Shown: positions 1 to 9,470, counted from the stretch's first letter. The stretch: DNA of 64,000 bases from Flavobacterium sp. CF136 (GCF_000282055.1 NZ_AKJZ01000010.1:186001-250000); one strand, 5' to 3'. A program made the numbers and translations. Notes: generated by a model not told the origin, from the letters alone.

Positions 1-60
1 CCACAGCCTGACGAAGGAAGAGCGAGGACTAATAGCGGATAGCCCGGCCCTTGGGACACG
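1..60 (+). repeat. Partial copy of CCTAGCCC/GGATAGC dispersed repeat
   Basis: Bases 32-50 read AATAGCGGATAGCCCGGCC. This resembles the right-hand part of the repeat seen at 32471-32552 (AAGTGGATAGC) and, reversed, at 4068-4148 (TATAGTGGACAGC). The left part would lie outside or at the edge of the window, and the first 30 bases cannot be matched with certainty. No ORF covers bases 1-216. Confidence 0.35.
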
Positions 61-180
61 CCCAAAGGAAATCTTGAAAAACTTTTAGGATTTGAAATAT
101 TAGAATGAGATTGCTTCGTTCCTCGCAAAGACAAGCAAAACGTTGAAATAAAAGTTCCAGAGGAACAAAACATATTGTAG

Positions 181-200
181 CAACGGAATTTATTCCGTTG
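181..200. repeat. Perfect palindrome in the metH leader
   Basis: CAACGGAAT and ATTCCGTTG flank a TT centre, giving 9-bp arms that end 16 bases before the metH ATG. It could be a short RNA hairpin or a protein-binding site. No other copy was seen in this window. Confidence 0.55.
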
Positions 201-216
201 AAAATTGAAAAAAGAA

Positions 217-2892
217 ATGGCAGAAAAAAGAAGAGACCTTGTATTAGCAGGATTAGAACCGTTAATTATTACGCCCGAAAGTGTTTTTGTAAACATTGGC
301 GAGCGTACGAATGTAACAGGTTCTAGAAAATTCCTGCGTTTAATCAAGGAAGAGAAATATGACGAGGCGCTTGATATTGCAAGACAACAAGTTGAAGGTG
401 GAGCGCAGATCATCGATATTAATATGGATGAAGGAATGCTTGATGGTGTTCAGGCAATGACTAAGTTTTTGAACTTAATTGCATCAGAACCGGATATTTC
501 GAGAGTGCCGATTATGATCGACAGCTCGAAATGGGAAATCATCGAAGCGGGGCTTAAAGTAGTACAAGGAAAAAGCGTTGTAAACTCAATTTCGTTGAAA
601 GAAGGTGAGGAAGCCTTTATTCATCACGCCAAATTAATTAAACGTTACGGAGCTGCAGCAATTATCATGGCTTTTGACGAAGTAGGTCAGGCTGATAATT
701 TTGACCGAAGAGTGGAAATCTGTCAGCGTTCGTATGATATTTTGGTTAATAAAGTTGGTTTTCCTCCACAGGATATTATTTTCGATTTGAATATTTTCCC
801 CGTTGCAACCGGAATGGAAGAACATCGCTTAAATGCTTTGGACTTTTTTAGGGGGACTAAATGGGTTCGCGAAAACCTGCCTCATGCACATATCAGCGGA
901 GGAGTGAGTAACGTTTCGTTTTCTTTTAGAGGCAACGATCATGTTCGTGAAGCGATGCACTCGGTGTTTTTATACCACGCTATCCAGAACGGAATGACAA
1001 TGGGAATCGTGAATCCGGAAATGCTTTCGATTTATGATGATATTCCAAAAGATTTATTAGAACATGTTGAAGACGTAATTCTTAACAGACGAGACGATGC
1101 GACAGAACGACTTCTAGATTTTGCTGAAAACGTAAAAGGCGAAGTAAAATCAGATGAAAAAGCAATCCAGGAATGGCGTTTAGGAACCGTTCAGGAACGT
1201 ATTACACATTCATTGGTAAAAGGGGTTGATGCTTTTATAGAAATAGATGTTGAAGAAGCACGTTTAGCAGCGACAAAACCAATTGAAGTTATCGAAATCA
1301 ATTTGATGACGGGAATGAACGTAGTTGGAGATTTATTCGGAAGCGGAAAAATGTTCCTGCCTCAGGTTGTAAAATCGGCACGTGTAATGAAAAAAGCGGT
1401 TGCGTATTTGTTACCTTTTATTGAAGCAAGTAAACAAGCCGGAGACAAACAAGGAAACGGAAAAATATTGATGGCAACTGTAAAAGGTGACGTACACGAT
1501 ATTGGTAAAAACATCGTTTCGGTGGTTTTAGCCTGTAACAATTACGAGATTGTAGATCTTGGTGTAATGGTGCCTCCGGAAAAAATTATTGCGGCAGCCA
1601 TTGAACATAATGTTGACATCATCGGTTTAAGCGGATTGATCACACCTTCGCTTGACGAAATGGTGTATCTGGCTAAAGAATTAGACAAACAAGGAATTAA
1701 AATTCCGATTATGATTGGTGGAGCCACTACTTCGCGTGCACATACTGCCGTGAAAATCGCTCCACAATACAGAGAAACTGTAATTCACGTAAACGATGCT
1801 TCGCGCGCCGTTACCGTTGCAGGAAATTTATTAGATCATAACCGAAAAATATATGCAAGCGATATTCGTGCAGAATACGATGCGTTTAGGGAAACGTTTT
1901 TAAATCGTTCGCGAGATAAAAACTTCCTGACGATTGAGCAGGCACGTAAAAATAAGCTGCAATTGGATTGGGAGAATTTTACTCCGGTGAAACCAAATAT
2001 AATTGGAGAACAGGTTATCGAAGTTGATTTGGATGTTTTGGTTCCGTATATCGACTGGACACCGTTTTTCAGAACTTGGGAATTGTTCGGAAAATATCCG
2101 GCAATCTTAACCGATGAGGTTGTTGGGGAACAGGCAACTTCTGTTTTTGCAGATGCTCAGGAGATGTTGAAAGTAATTTTGGCAGAAAAGAAATTACAAG
2201 CAAAAGGAATTTACGGTATTTTCCCTGCGAATCAAATCAACGATGACGATATTGAATTGACGGATGAAAATGGAAAACCTTTGCAGATATTTCTAACGCT
2301 TCGCCAACAATCACAAAAGACAAAAGGAGCACCAAATATCGCATTAGCTGATTTTATCGCACCAAAAGAAAGCGGTAAAATCGATTATATGGGTGCATTT
2401 TGCGTAACAACAGGTTTTGGTGTTGATGAATGGGCTGCTGAATTTGAGAAAGATCTTGACGATTACAATTCGATTATGGTTAAAGCATTAGCAGATCGTT
2501 TTGCTGAGGCTTTCGCCGAATATTTACACGAAAAAGTGCGTAAGGAAATCTGGGGTTATTCATCAGATGAAAACCTAAGCACCGAAGAAATGATTTCTGA
2601 AGATTACAAAGGAATTCGTCCGGCCCCGGGTTATCCGGCTTGTCCTGACCATTTGGAAAAACCAACAATCTGGAAGCTTTTAAATGTAGAAAAAGAAATC
2701 GGAGTTACCCTGACGGAAAGTATGGCAATGTGGCCGGCTTCATCTGTTTCGGGATACTATTTCGGAAATCCGGAAAGTAAATATTTCGGACTGGGAAAAA
2801 TAAAAGAAGACCAGGTGGTAGATTATGCCAAACGTAGAAATGTACCAACCGATTATGCCATGAAATGGTTGAATCCTAATATAGCAGACTAA
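217..2892 (+). CDS. metH: Cobalamin-dependent methionine synthase, lacking the homocysteine-binding domain
   Basis: Transfers the methyl group of 5-methyltetrahydrofolate through cobalamin toward homocysteine in the cytoplasm. The protein starts at the pterin-binding domain (about 15-280, [14 protein letters not shown]), followed by the cobalamin cap and B12 domain (about 320-545) with DVHDIGKN, whose His427 is the cobalt ligand. The AdoMet reactivation domain (about 570-891) carries [12 protein letters not shown]. At 891 residues it equals the last three quarters of E. coli MetH (1227). The homocysteine-binding module is absent and is presumably a separate gene upstream, outside the window. 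A TTG at 205 is in frame, but ATG 217 gives [12 protein letters not shown] and is preferred. metF follows in the same direction. Confidence 0.96.
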   Translation: MAEKRRDLVLAGLEPLIITPESVFVNIGERTNVTGSRKFLRLIKEEKYDEALDIARQQVEGGAQIIDINMDEGMLDGVQAMTKFLNLIASEPDISRVPIMIDSSKWEIIEAGLKVVQGKSVVNSISLKEGEEAFIHHAKLIKRYGAAAIIMAFDEVGQADNFDRRVEICQRSYDILVNKVGFPPQDIIFDLNIFPVATGMEEHRLNALDFFRGTKWVRENLPHAHISGGVSNVSFSFRGNDHVREAMHSVFLYHAIQNGMTMGIVNPEMLSIYDDIPKDLLEHVEDVILNRRDDATERLLDFAENVKGEVKSDEKAIQEWRLGTVQERITHSLVKGVDAFIEIDVEEARLAATKPIEVIEINLMTGMNVVGDLFGSGKMFLPQVVKSARVMKKAVAYLLPFIEASKQAGDKQGNGKILMATVKGDVHDIGKNIVSVVLACNNYEIVDLGVMVPPEKIIAAAIEHNVDIIGLSGLITPSLDEMVYLAKELDKQGIKIPIMIGGATTSRAHTAVKIAPQYRETVIHVNDASRAVTVAGNLLDHNRKIYASDIRAEYDAFRETFLNRSRDKNFLTIEQARKNKLQLDWENFTPVKPNIIGEQVIEVDLDVLVPYIDWTPFFRTWELFGKYPAILTDEVVGEQATSVFADAQEMLKVILAEKKLQAKGIYGIFPANQINDDDIELTDENGKPLQIFLTLRQQSQKTKGAPNIALADFIAPKESGKIDYMGAFCVTTGFGVDEWAAEFEKDLDDYNSIMVKALADRFAEAFAEYLHEKVRKEIWGYSSDENLSTEEMISEDYKGIRPAPGYPACPDHLEKPTIWKLLNVEKEIGVTLTESMAMWPASSVSGYYFGNPESKYFGLGKIKEDQVVDYAKRRNVPTDYAMKWLNPNIAD

Positions 2893-2897
2893 AAAAA

Positions 2898-2961
2898 GTT
2901 TCAAGTTTCAGGTTTCAGGTTCGCACAGAACTTGAAATCTGAAACTTAAAAAACTTGAAAC
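2898..2961. repeat. Imperfect inverted repeat between metH and metF
   Basis: The left arm has direct repeats of GTTTCA (GTTTCAAGTTTCAGGTTTCA) and the right arm is its approximate reverse complement (CTTGAAATCTGAAACTT, then AACTTGAAAC). It nearly fills the 79-base gap and ends about 10 bases before the metF ATG. It could modulate metF translation or partly terminate transcription. Confidence 0.6.
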
Positions 2962-2971
2962 AAAAATAAAA

Positions 2972-3928
2972 ATGAAAGTAACAGAACATATAGAAAACGC
3001 CAAAGGAAAAACATTATTCTCATTTGAAATTATTCCGCCTCAAAAAGGGAAAAGTATTCAGGAATTATACGACAATATCGATCCGTTAATGGAATTTAAA
3101 CCGCCATTTATTGATGTAACGACTTCACGCGAAGAATACATTTATATTGATAAAGGCAATGGGCTATTAGACAAAAAACTAACTCGTATGCGTCCGGGAA
3201 CGCTTGGAATTTGTGCTTCCATAAAACACAAATATAATGTTGACACTGTGCCACACCTGCTTTGTGGAGGTTTTACACAGGAAGAAACAGAGTACATGCT
3301 GGTAGATTGTCACTATCTGGGAATCAACAACGTAATGGCACTTCGCGGTGACGCCATGAAAGATGAACAATCTTTCGTGCCTAAAGTTGGGGGAAATAAT
3401 TTTGCCATCGATTTGGTAAAGCAAATCAATCAATTAAATTGTGGGAAATATTTACACGAAGTAATGGATGTTGACAATAAAGCCGATTTTTGTATTGGTG
3501 TTGCCGGTTACCCGGAAAAACATTTAGAATCACCATCGTTACAATCTGACTTAAGAAGATTAAAAGAAAAGGTAGATGCCGGCGCAGATTATGTCGTTAC
3601 GCAAATGTTTTTTGATAATACAAAATATTTTGAATTCGTTGCCAAAGCTAGAGAAATGGGTATTACGGTACCAATTATTCCGGGAATTAAGCCAATTGCA
3701 GTTCAAAAACACATGCAGATTTTACCGCAGATTTTCCGTATCGATTTACCTGAAGATTTGATTCACGCAGTTGATAAATGCAAGAACAATGCAGAAATCA
3801 GACAAGTTGGAATTGAGTGGGCAATTCAGCAATCACTTGAACTTAAAGCTGCCGGAGTACCGTTTTTGCATTATTATTCAATGGGAAAATCTGAAAATAT
3901 CCGCCAAATAGCGAGCCAGATTTTTTAA
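2972..3928 (+). CDS. metF: Methylenetetrahydrofolate reductase
   Basis: Reduces 5,10-methylenetetrahydrofolate to 5-methyltetrahydrofolate with FAD and NAD(P)H, making the methyl donor for MetH and MetE. At 318 residues it has the normal bacterial length. Family signatures include FSFEIIPPQKG near the start (the catalytic Glu lies here), the GDAMKDEQ loop (about 126), and DAGADYVVTQMFFD (about 203-216). It lies 79 bases behind metH in the same direction, so the pair is probably co-transcribed through the inverted repeat between them. The start is ATG after an A-rich leader. Confidence 0.96.
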   Translation: MKVTEHIENAKGKTLFSFEIIPPQKGKSIQELYDNIDPLMEFKPPFIDVTTSREEYIYIDKGNGLLDKKLTRMRPGTLGICASIKHKYNVDTVPHLLCGGFTQEETEYMLVDCHYLGINNVMALRGDAMKDEQSFVPKVGGNNFAIDLVKQINQLNCGKYLHEVMDVDNKADFCIGVAGYPEKHLESPSLQSDLRRLKEKVDAGADYVVTQMFFDNTKYFEFVAKAREMGITVPIIPGIKPIAVQKHMQILPQIFRIDLPEDLIHAVDKCKNNAEIRQVGIEWAIQQSLELKAAGVPFLHYYSMGKSENIRQIASQIF

Positions 3929-3939
3929 AAGGTTTATAT

Positions 3940-4034
3940 TTTTGTCATTTCAACGAAAGGAGAAATCACACAAGCTGAGAACGCACTATTGGTGAGTATT
4001 GGATGTGATTTCTCCTTTCGTTGAAATGACAAAA
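3940..4034. repeat. 31-bp perfect inverted repeat (TCATTTCAAC family), copy 1
   Basis: Arms 3940-3970 and 4004-4034 are perfect reverse complements over 31 bases, beginning TTTTGTCATTTCAACG and ending GGAGAAATCACA, around a 33-base loop. It lies 11 bases after the metF stop and could terminate metF transcription or be a mobile palindromic unit. A second copy is at 45251-45343. Confidence 0.9.
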
Positions 4035-4067
4035 CTTTGCGAATAATGTGAGTTTTCGTTAATTTTA

Positions 4068-4148
4068 AGCAGCTATTTCCAGCTGTCCACTATATCTTTT
4101 ATGGCGAACCCCGCCACAAAAGGATGCCGCTTCCATCCGGGCTAGGGC
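4068..4148 (-). repeat. CCTAGCCC/GGATAGC dispersed repeat, copy in reverse orientation
   Basis: Read on the minus strand it runs GCCCTAGCCC, AGCGGCATCCTTTT, a hairpin (CTTTTGTGGCG with CGCCATAAAAG around GGGTT), AGATATAGTGGA, then a terminal hairpin CAGCT-GGAAAT-AGCTG. The same order of blocks is found at 32471-32552. The gap 3929-4189 otherwise holds only the preceding inverted repeat. Confidence 0.75.
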
Positions 4149-4189
4149 ATTAGGAATTCTAATTTCAATTTGTGATAAATTTAAACATT

Positions 4190-4843
4190 ATGGAAAAAGA
4201 AGAGTTACAGGCAATTGCCTCTCAGCTAAAACACCCATCCGGAGAAAAAGGAATAGAAATGGCAAATATGATGCATGAGACTAACATCAATATGACCCGA
4301 AATGCTATTCAAAATCTCAATATTACTGAAGGAAACAAGATACTGGAACTTGGTCATGGAAACGCAGGGCATTTAGAATACCTTCTCAAAAAAGGAACTA
4401 ACTTAAATTATTACGGTCTCGAAATGTCTGAACTTATGTTTCAGGAAGCACAACAAACGAATCACCATTTTGTAGTTAAAAAAAAGGCTCATTTCTCGCT
4501 TTACGACGGAAATGAAATTCCGTTCCAAGACTGTTTTTTTGATAAAGTTTTTACAGTAAACACAATATATTTTTGGCAAAATCCGGAAAAAATGATTTTG
4601 GAAATCTACAGGGTGCTTAATAAAAAAGGAATCTTGTGCATAACATTTGCACAGGAAAGTTTTATGAAACAGCTTCCTTTTACAAAATATGAATTTGAAC
4701 TCTATACTACCGAAAAAGCAGAGAGATTAATTGAAAAAACACTTTTTAAGATAAAATATTCAGAGACATTAAAGGAGAAAATAAAAAGCAAAACAGGAGA
4801 ATTGATTGACAGAACTTTTACCACTTTAGTTTTAGAAAAGTAA
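4190..4843 (+). CDS. Class I SAM-dependent methyltransferase, substrate unknown
   Basis: A 217-residue cytoplasmic protein with a Rossmann-type methyltransferase core. Motif I is ILELGHGNAGHLEYL (about 46-60), with HGN where most relatives have GxG. An acidic loop FYDG-type segment (YDGNEIPF) follows, then a post-motif strand FDKVFTVNTIYFWQNPEK typical of UbiE/Coq5-like small-molecule methyltransferases, and IYRVLNKKGILCITF. A GTG at 4172 is in frame, but ATG 4190 gives MEKEELQAIA and suits the family. It stands alone between a repeat cluster and a transporter gene, so context does not reveal the substrate. Confidence 0.85.
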   Translation: MEKEELQAIASQLKHPSGEKGIEMANMMHETNINMTRNAIQNLNITEGNKILELGHGNAGHLEYLLKKGTNLNYYGLEMSELMFQEAQQTNHHFVVKKKAHFSLYDGNEIPFQDCFFDKVFTVNTIYFWQNPEKMILEIYRVLNKKGILCITFAQESFMKQLPFTKYEFELYTTEKAERLIEKTLFKIKYSETLKEKIKSKTGELIDRTFTTLVLEK

Positions 4844-4941
4844 CAAAAAGTTAGAATTTTGGTTTTTGAACTCTTTTTTTGAGTAATTTAATTGATTTTT
4901 ATCGATGTTTTGTTTACGAATCCTAAATGCTTTTTAAAATT

Positions 4942-6165
4942 ATGGAGATTAAAAAAATCAATTTTCTCAAAAGTTACAGTAGTATTCTTTTGCTTTTGGG
5001 CGGAATCACGCTTGGCAGTATTTTAGGATTGTTTTTTGGTAAAGATGTTGAAATTATAAAACCACTTGGAGATATATTTCTGAACTTACTTTTTACTGCA
5101 ATCATTCCGCTTATTTTCTTCACAATTGCTTCTTCCATTGCTAATTTAGAAAGAACAGAAAAATTAGGAAAGCTTTTCATTATTATGATTGTTGTTTTTT
5201 TGGCAACAGTTCTAATATCAGCTATTGTAATGATTTTGGCAGTTTATATTTTTCCAATTCATCAGGATATTATAATTTCTAAAATTCCAATCGAAAATAT
5301 TCAATCCGGGAGTATCGGAGATCAAATCGCACAATTGCTTACGGTTAATGATTTCTTCGAATTATTATCCCGAAAAAGTATGCTGGCACTTATTATTTTT
5401 TCTTTTTTAATAGGTTTTGCCAGTTTACAATCCGGAGAAAAGGGAAGCAGTTTTAGAAGTTTTCTGGATTCGGGTAACGAAGTTATGAAACAGCTTTTGA
5501 CCATAATTATGAAAATGGCACCAATTGGTTTAGGAGCATATTTTGCCTATCAGGTTGGCGTTTTCGGGCCACAATTATTTGGTGTTTATGCCAAACCTTT
5601 GGGAATTTATTATGGAGCCTGTATTTTTTATTTCTTTGTGTTTTTTAGTTTGTATGCTTTCATTGCCGGAGGGAAAAGAGCTTTTGGAGTGTTCTGGAGC
5701 CACAATATTACACCAGCTTTAACAGCGGTAGGAACCTGCAGCAGCATTGCGACAATTCCGGCAAATCTCGAAGCGGCAGAAAAAATGAATATTCCAAATC
5801 ATGTCAAAAATCTGGTTATCCCGCTTGGAGCGCCATTACATAAAGATGGCTCAAGTATGTCATCAATTTTAAAAATAACGGTTCTTTTTGCCATGTTTGG
5901 AAAAGATTTTACAGAACCTTCAACAATACTTTTAGCATTAGGAATTACTGTAATTGTTTCTATTGTCGAAGGCGGAATTCCAAATGGAGGTTATATTGGA
6001 GAAGTGCTGGCCATTACCGTTTACGGTTTCCCAATGGAGCAGGCTTTACCAGTGGCCATGATTTTGGGAACTCTTGTTGACCCAATAGCTACTTTATTAA
6101 ATGTCAATGGAGATTTAATTTGTTCAATGATGATTTCACGGTTTTCCGAGAAGACAAAATGGTAA
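4942..6165 (+). CDS. DAACS-family dicarboxylate/amino acid:cation symporter
   Basis: Inner-membrane secondary transporter of the GltP/DctA family, about 407 residues with the usual eight transmembrane segments and two re-entrant loops. The C-terminal half shows the family order: serine-rich hairpin HP1 (GTCSSIATIPANLEAAEKM), the TM7 motif region (PLGAPLHKDGSSMSS) and HP2 (EGGIPNGGYIGE). The TM7 motif is HKDGS rather than the NMDGT of GltPh and EAATs, so one residue that contacts sodium in the archetype is changed. ATG 4927 is also in frame; 4942 (MEIKKINFLK) is preferred because homologues begin close to the first helix. Confidence 0.9.
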   Translation: MEIKKINFLKSYSSILLLLGGITLGSILGLFFGKDVEIIKPLGDIFLNLLFTAIIPLIFFTIASSIANLERTEKLGKLFIIMIVVFLATVLISAIVMILAVYIFPIHQDIIISKIPIENIQSGSIGDQIAQLLTVNDFFELLSRKSMLALIIFSFLIGFASLQSGEKGSSFRSFLDSGNEVMKQLLTIIMKMAPIGLGAYFAYQVGVFGPQLFGVYAKPLGIYYGACIFYFFVFFSLYAFIAGGKRAFGVFWSHNITPALTAVGTCSSIATIPANLEAAEKMNIPNHVKNLVIPLGAPLHKDGSSMSSILKITVLFAMFGKDFTEPSTILLALGITVIVSIVEGGIPNGGYIGEVLAITVYGFPMEQALPVAMILGTLVDPIATLLNVNGDLICSMMISRFSEKTKW

Positions 6166-6348
6166 AAAAACAATAATTATCAGTAAGTTATGTCAGTTCT
6201 TTCGGAGTCTTTATTAATAATTTAAACAAAGAATAAAGCAGTAATAGACAGGAGTTTAAGATTCATCGATGATTTATATGAATTGGTCTAAAAGTTTAAC
6301 AATTGATTTTATTATCAAGTAGTTTTACTGAAATAAAATGACCTTATT

Positions 6349-9300
6349 TTGAATCGTATCATCTTTTATTTAGTAGTAAGTATACTTTTTTTTGTATCAA
6401 AATTACAGGCTCAGTTATGTACCGGCAGTTTGGGAGATCCTGTGGTAAAAATTGATTTTGGTTCGGGTACTGCTACACACGGAAGTGCTTTAGGAACAGG
6501 TATTACAAGTTATAACTGGACCACAGCAGATTTTCCTGGGGATGGTTCTTATACAGTTGAAAGCAGAACAAATTCAGCAAATGTCTGGTGGACAACCACT
6601 GATCATACAGGCGGAGGTTATATGATGGTAGTGAACGCCAGTCTTTCTACCACCGATTATTTTTATAAAAATACGGTCACAGGACTTTGCCCGGAAACGA
6701 CTTATGAGTTTGCTGCCTGGATTATGAATTTGTTAAGGTCAAATGATACCAGCCCACCCAATATTACGTTTACCATCGAATCAACAACCGGAACCATTTT
6801 AGGAACCTACAATACGGGTGACATTGCCTTAAATTCAAGTGCAGTCTGGAAACAATATGGTTTGTTTTTTACAACTCCAACAGGTGTTTCGACTGTTGTG
6901 ATCAGGATGCGGAATAACAAAGCTGGTGCAGCTCCCGGTAATGATATTGCTTTAGACGATATCACTTTCAGGGCTTGTGGTCCAACGGTTACTTCAACTA
7001 TTCAAAATGATACCAATACTAATTTAGAAATTTGTCAGAACGATACTAAAAGTTATACACTGACAGGAACAGTTTCTTCCGGATATTCAAATCCGGCATA
7101 TCAATGGCAGTTAAGTTCAGATAACGGAACAACCTGGTCTGATATTCCGGGAGCAAATGCAATTACGTATACTTTTCTTCCAAGTTCAACAGTTGGCACC
7201 TATTTATATCGCATGGCGGTGGCACAAAGCACTAATATTTCTTCGGCTTCTTGTAGGGTTGTATCAAATAATATAAGTTTTAAAGTAAATGAAAGTACCG
7301 TTGCTCCAACTTTCACGACAGTGCAGCCTACATGCGATGTGCCAACCGGAACTATAAATATTACTGTCTCCGCTAATACGACATATAGTATTGATGGAAC
7401 CAATTATCAGGTATCAGGTATTTTTTCGGGTTTGGCAGGCGGAGATTACAACGTTACTGCAAAATTGAACACGGGTTGTGCTTCTAATCCGATAACAGCA
7501 CATATTAATAGTGTGGCTACATCTAATGCTACACCAGCATTTTCGGTTATCCAGCCAGTAATATGTACAAACCCTTATGGAACTATTATGATTACAAGCT
7601 TAGATTATGAATATAGTTTTGATAATGGGGTTTCCTGGTCAACCAGTAATTCTAAATCGGGACTCATTGCAGGAGATTATCTGATTAAAACACGAAACAG
7701 TTCGAATTGTGAAACGACAGCGGTTTCTGTAACCATAGAGGTTCCACCCGGTTATCCGCCAACGCCAACGGTTTCGGTTACGCAGCCGGATTGCTTAATA
7801 GCGACAGGAACGATAACAGTCTCAGACAATGCAGCATCTTATAGTTTTGATAATGGGCTATCCTGGATAACCTCAAATTCGAAAAATAATTTAACTCCGG
7901 CTACCTATCAAATACTTATAAAAAACACATTAGGCTGTGTTTCTCTTGTTGCAAATGAGGTCGAAATAAAGGCATACATCAATACAGAACCGCTTCCTAC
8001 AGCAATAACTCCCCAGACTTTTTGTGTTCAGCAAAATGCAACTCTCAATAACATTGCCATAACCGGAACAAACATTAAATGGTACGATGCTGCTGTAAAC
8101 GGAAATCTTTTAACAGGTTCAGCTATTTTACAAAGTCAAACGTATTATGCTTCTCAGACAGTTACTATTTGCGAAAGTTTAAGAATCCCCGTAACGATAA
8201 CCATTCAAAATACGGCTGCTCCGACCGGGACTTCTCAACAGGATTTTTGTACGACGCAAAAGGCAACTATTGCCAGTTTAACAATTACGGGAACCAATGT
8301 TATTTGGTATGATAATGCAACAAACGGAAACGTTTTGCCAACTACAACAGCTCTTGCAAACGGAGTGACTTATTATGCTTCGCAAACCCTAAACGGTTGT
8401 GAAAGTGTTTCCCGGTTCCCGGTTCTGGTTTCTGTAGTATCACCAAGTTTAGCCGTAAATGATGTTTCTGACATTATTTGTGATGCATCGAACGATGGTG
8501 CAGAAGTAATCGATTTAACAAGTTATAATTCTAAAATAACGACCTGTGGCAGTTGTGTTTTTACTTATTTTACAACATTGGCGGGAGCAGAAAATCAAAC
8601 CACATCCGAACAAATTTCTACGGCGGCCAGTTATAATTTGTCTCAGGGAACAACGATAATTTATGTTAGAATTGAATCTAATGATAAATGTTACCAGGTA
8701 ATTCAGTTGAGTCTGACGTTAGTTGGTGAACCCGTAATTTCTATTGCAGATACCGTTTCATTATGTCAAAATGAAGATGTTACTATAAATGCAGGTTCAG
8801 GTTTTGACAGTTATTTGTGGTCTACAGGAGCAAATTCAGAATCCATAATGGTGTCTGATGCAGGTTCCTACTCGGTTACAGTAACTCAAAATCATGGAAA
8901 TACGATTTGTTCATCAACCAAAAATTTTCAGGTTAAATTATCTAATAGTGCCACTATTTTAAAAATAGATACTCAGGATTGGTCAGACACCGAGAATGTA
9001 ATTGTTGTAGAACTAACCGACAGCAGTTTAGGGAATTATGAGTATTCAATAGACGGAATCGCGTATCAGGACAGCAATACTTTTTCGGGATTGGAAACGG
9101 GTGATTATGTTATTTATGTACGTGATAAAAACGGATGTGGAACCGTGCATCAGGAAGTTTTTCTATTAAATTATCCCAAGTTTTTTACACCAAACGGAGA
9201 TGGGTATAATGATACGTGGAAAGTAACGTTTTCAGAAACCGAACCTACTATAAACACCAAAATTTTCGACAGATACGGAAAATTTATTAAAGAGTTAAAT

Positions 9301-9420
9301 GCGACATCTGCCTGGGATGGAACTTTTAATAGTCATGAATTGCCCGCAACAGATTATTGGTTTGTTGTAACCAGAGCAAACGGTAAAGTTTATAAAGGGC
9401 ATTTTGCAATGAAAAGATAA
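6349..9420 (+). CDS. Large secreted repeat protein with type B T9SS/gliding C-terminal domain
   Basis: A 1023-residue predicted surface or secreted protein. The signal peptide (about 1-21, ending LQAQ) starts at TTG 6349; no better start exists before the hydrophobic core. Residues about 25-210 look like a carbohydrate-binding-type beta domain (DIALDDITFRACG). An Ig-like module follows (YQWQLSSDNGTTWSDIPGAN), then SprB-like repeats (YSFDNGVSWSTSNSK, YSFDNGLSWITSNSK), two more Ig-like modules (NIKWYDAAVNGN, NVIWYDNATNGN), and a final type B sorting domain (YPKFFTPNGDGYNDTWKV to the end). Such domains direct export by the type IX system whose PorU/PorV/GldJ genes lie at 55-62 kb. The ligand is unknown; adhesion is the likeliest role. 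Confidence 0.9.
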   Translation: MNRIIFYLVVSILFFVSKLQAQLCTGSLGDPVVKIDFGSGTATHGSALGTGITSYNWTTADFPGDGSYTVESRTNSANVWWTTTDHTGGGYMMVVNASLSTTDYFYKNTVTGLCPETTYEFAAWIMNLLRSNDTSPPNITFTIESTTGTILGTYNTGDIALNSSAVWKQYGLFFTTPTGVSTVVIRMRNNKAGAAPGNDIALDDITFRACGPTVTSTIQNDTNTNLEICQNDTKSYTLTGTVSSGYSNPAYQWQLSSDNGTTWSDIPGANAITYTFLPSSTVGTYLYRMAVAQSTNISSASCRVVSNNISFKVNESTVAPTFTTVQPTCDVPTGTINITVSANTTYSIDGTNYQVSGIFSGLAGGDYNVTAKLNTGCASNPITAHINSVATSNATPAFSVIQPVICTNPYGTIMITSLDYEYSFDNGVSWSTSNSKSGLIAGDYLIKTRNSSNCETTAVSVTIEVPPGYPPTPTVSVTQPDCLIATGTITVSDNAASYSFDNGLSWITSNSKNNLTPATYQILIKNTLGCVSLVANEVEIKAYINTEPLPTAITPQTFCVQQNATLNNIAITGTNIKWYDAAVNGNLLTGSAILQSQTYYASQTVTICESLRIPVTITIQNTAAPTGTSQQDFCTTQKATIASLTITGTNVIWYDNATNGNVLPTTTALANGVTYYASQTLNGCESVSRFPVLVSVVSPSLAVNDVSDIICDASNDGAEVIDLTSYNSKITTCGSCVFTYFTTLAGAENQTTSEQISTAASYNLSQGTTIIYVRIESNDKCYQVIQLSLTLVGEPVISIADTVSLCQNEDVTINAGSGFDSYLWSTGANSESIMVSDAGSYSVTVTQNHGNTICSSTKNFQVKLSNSATILKIDTQDWSDTENVIVVELTDSSLGNYEYSIDGIAYQDSNTFSGLETGDYVIYVRDKNGCGTVHQEVFLLNYPKFFTPNGDGYNDTWKVTFSETEPTINTKIFDRYGKFIKELNATSAWDGTFNSHELPATDYWFVVTRANGKVYKGHFAMKR

Positions 9421-9470
9421 AATATTCTTTTGGGTTTTGTAAGCCAAACAATTGTAATTCCTTAAATTCG

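Noticed and set aside
217..2892. metH as a frameshifted or truncated pseudogene
   Set aside because: The frame is open and all motifs from the pterin domain to the AdoMet domain are intact. The missing N-terminal domain fits a split-gene arrangement.
3940..4034. A CRISPR-like or insertion-sequence end
   Set aside because: A single palindrome with a non-coding loop, no repeat-spacer array, no transposase frame and no direct target duplication seen.
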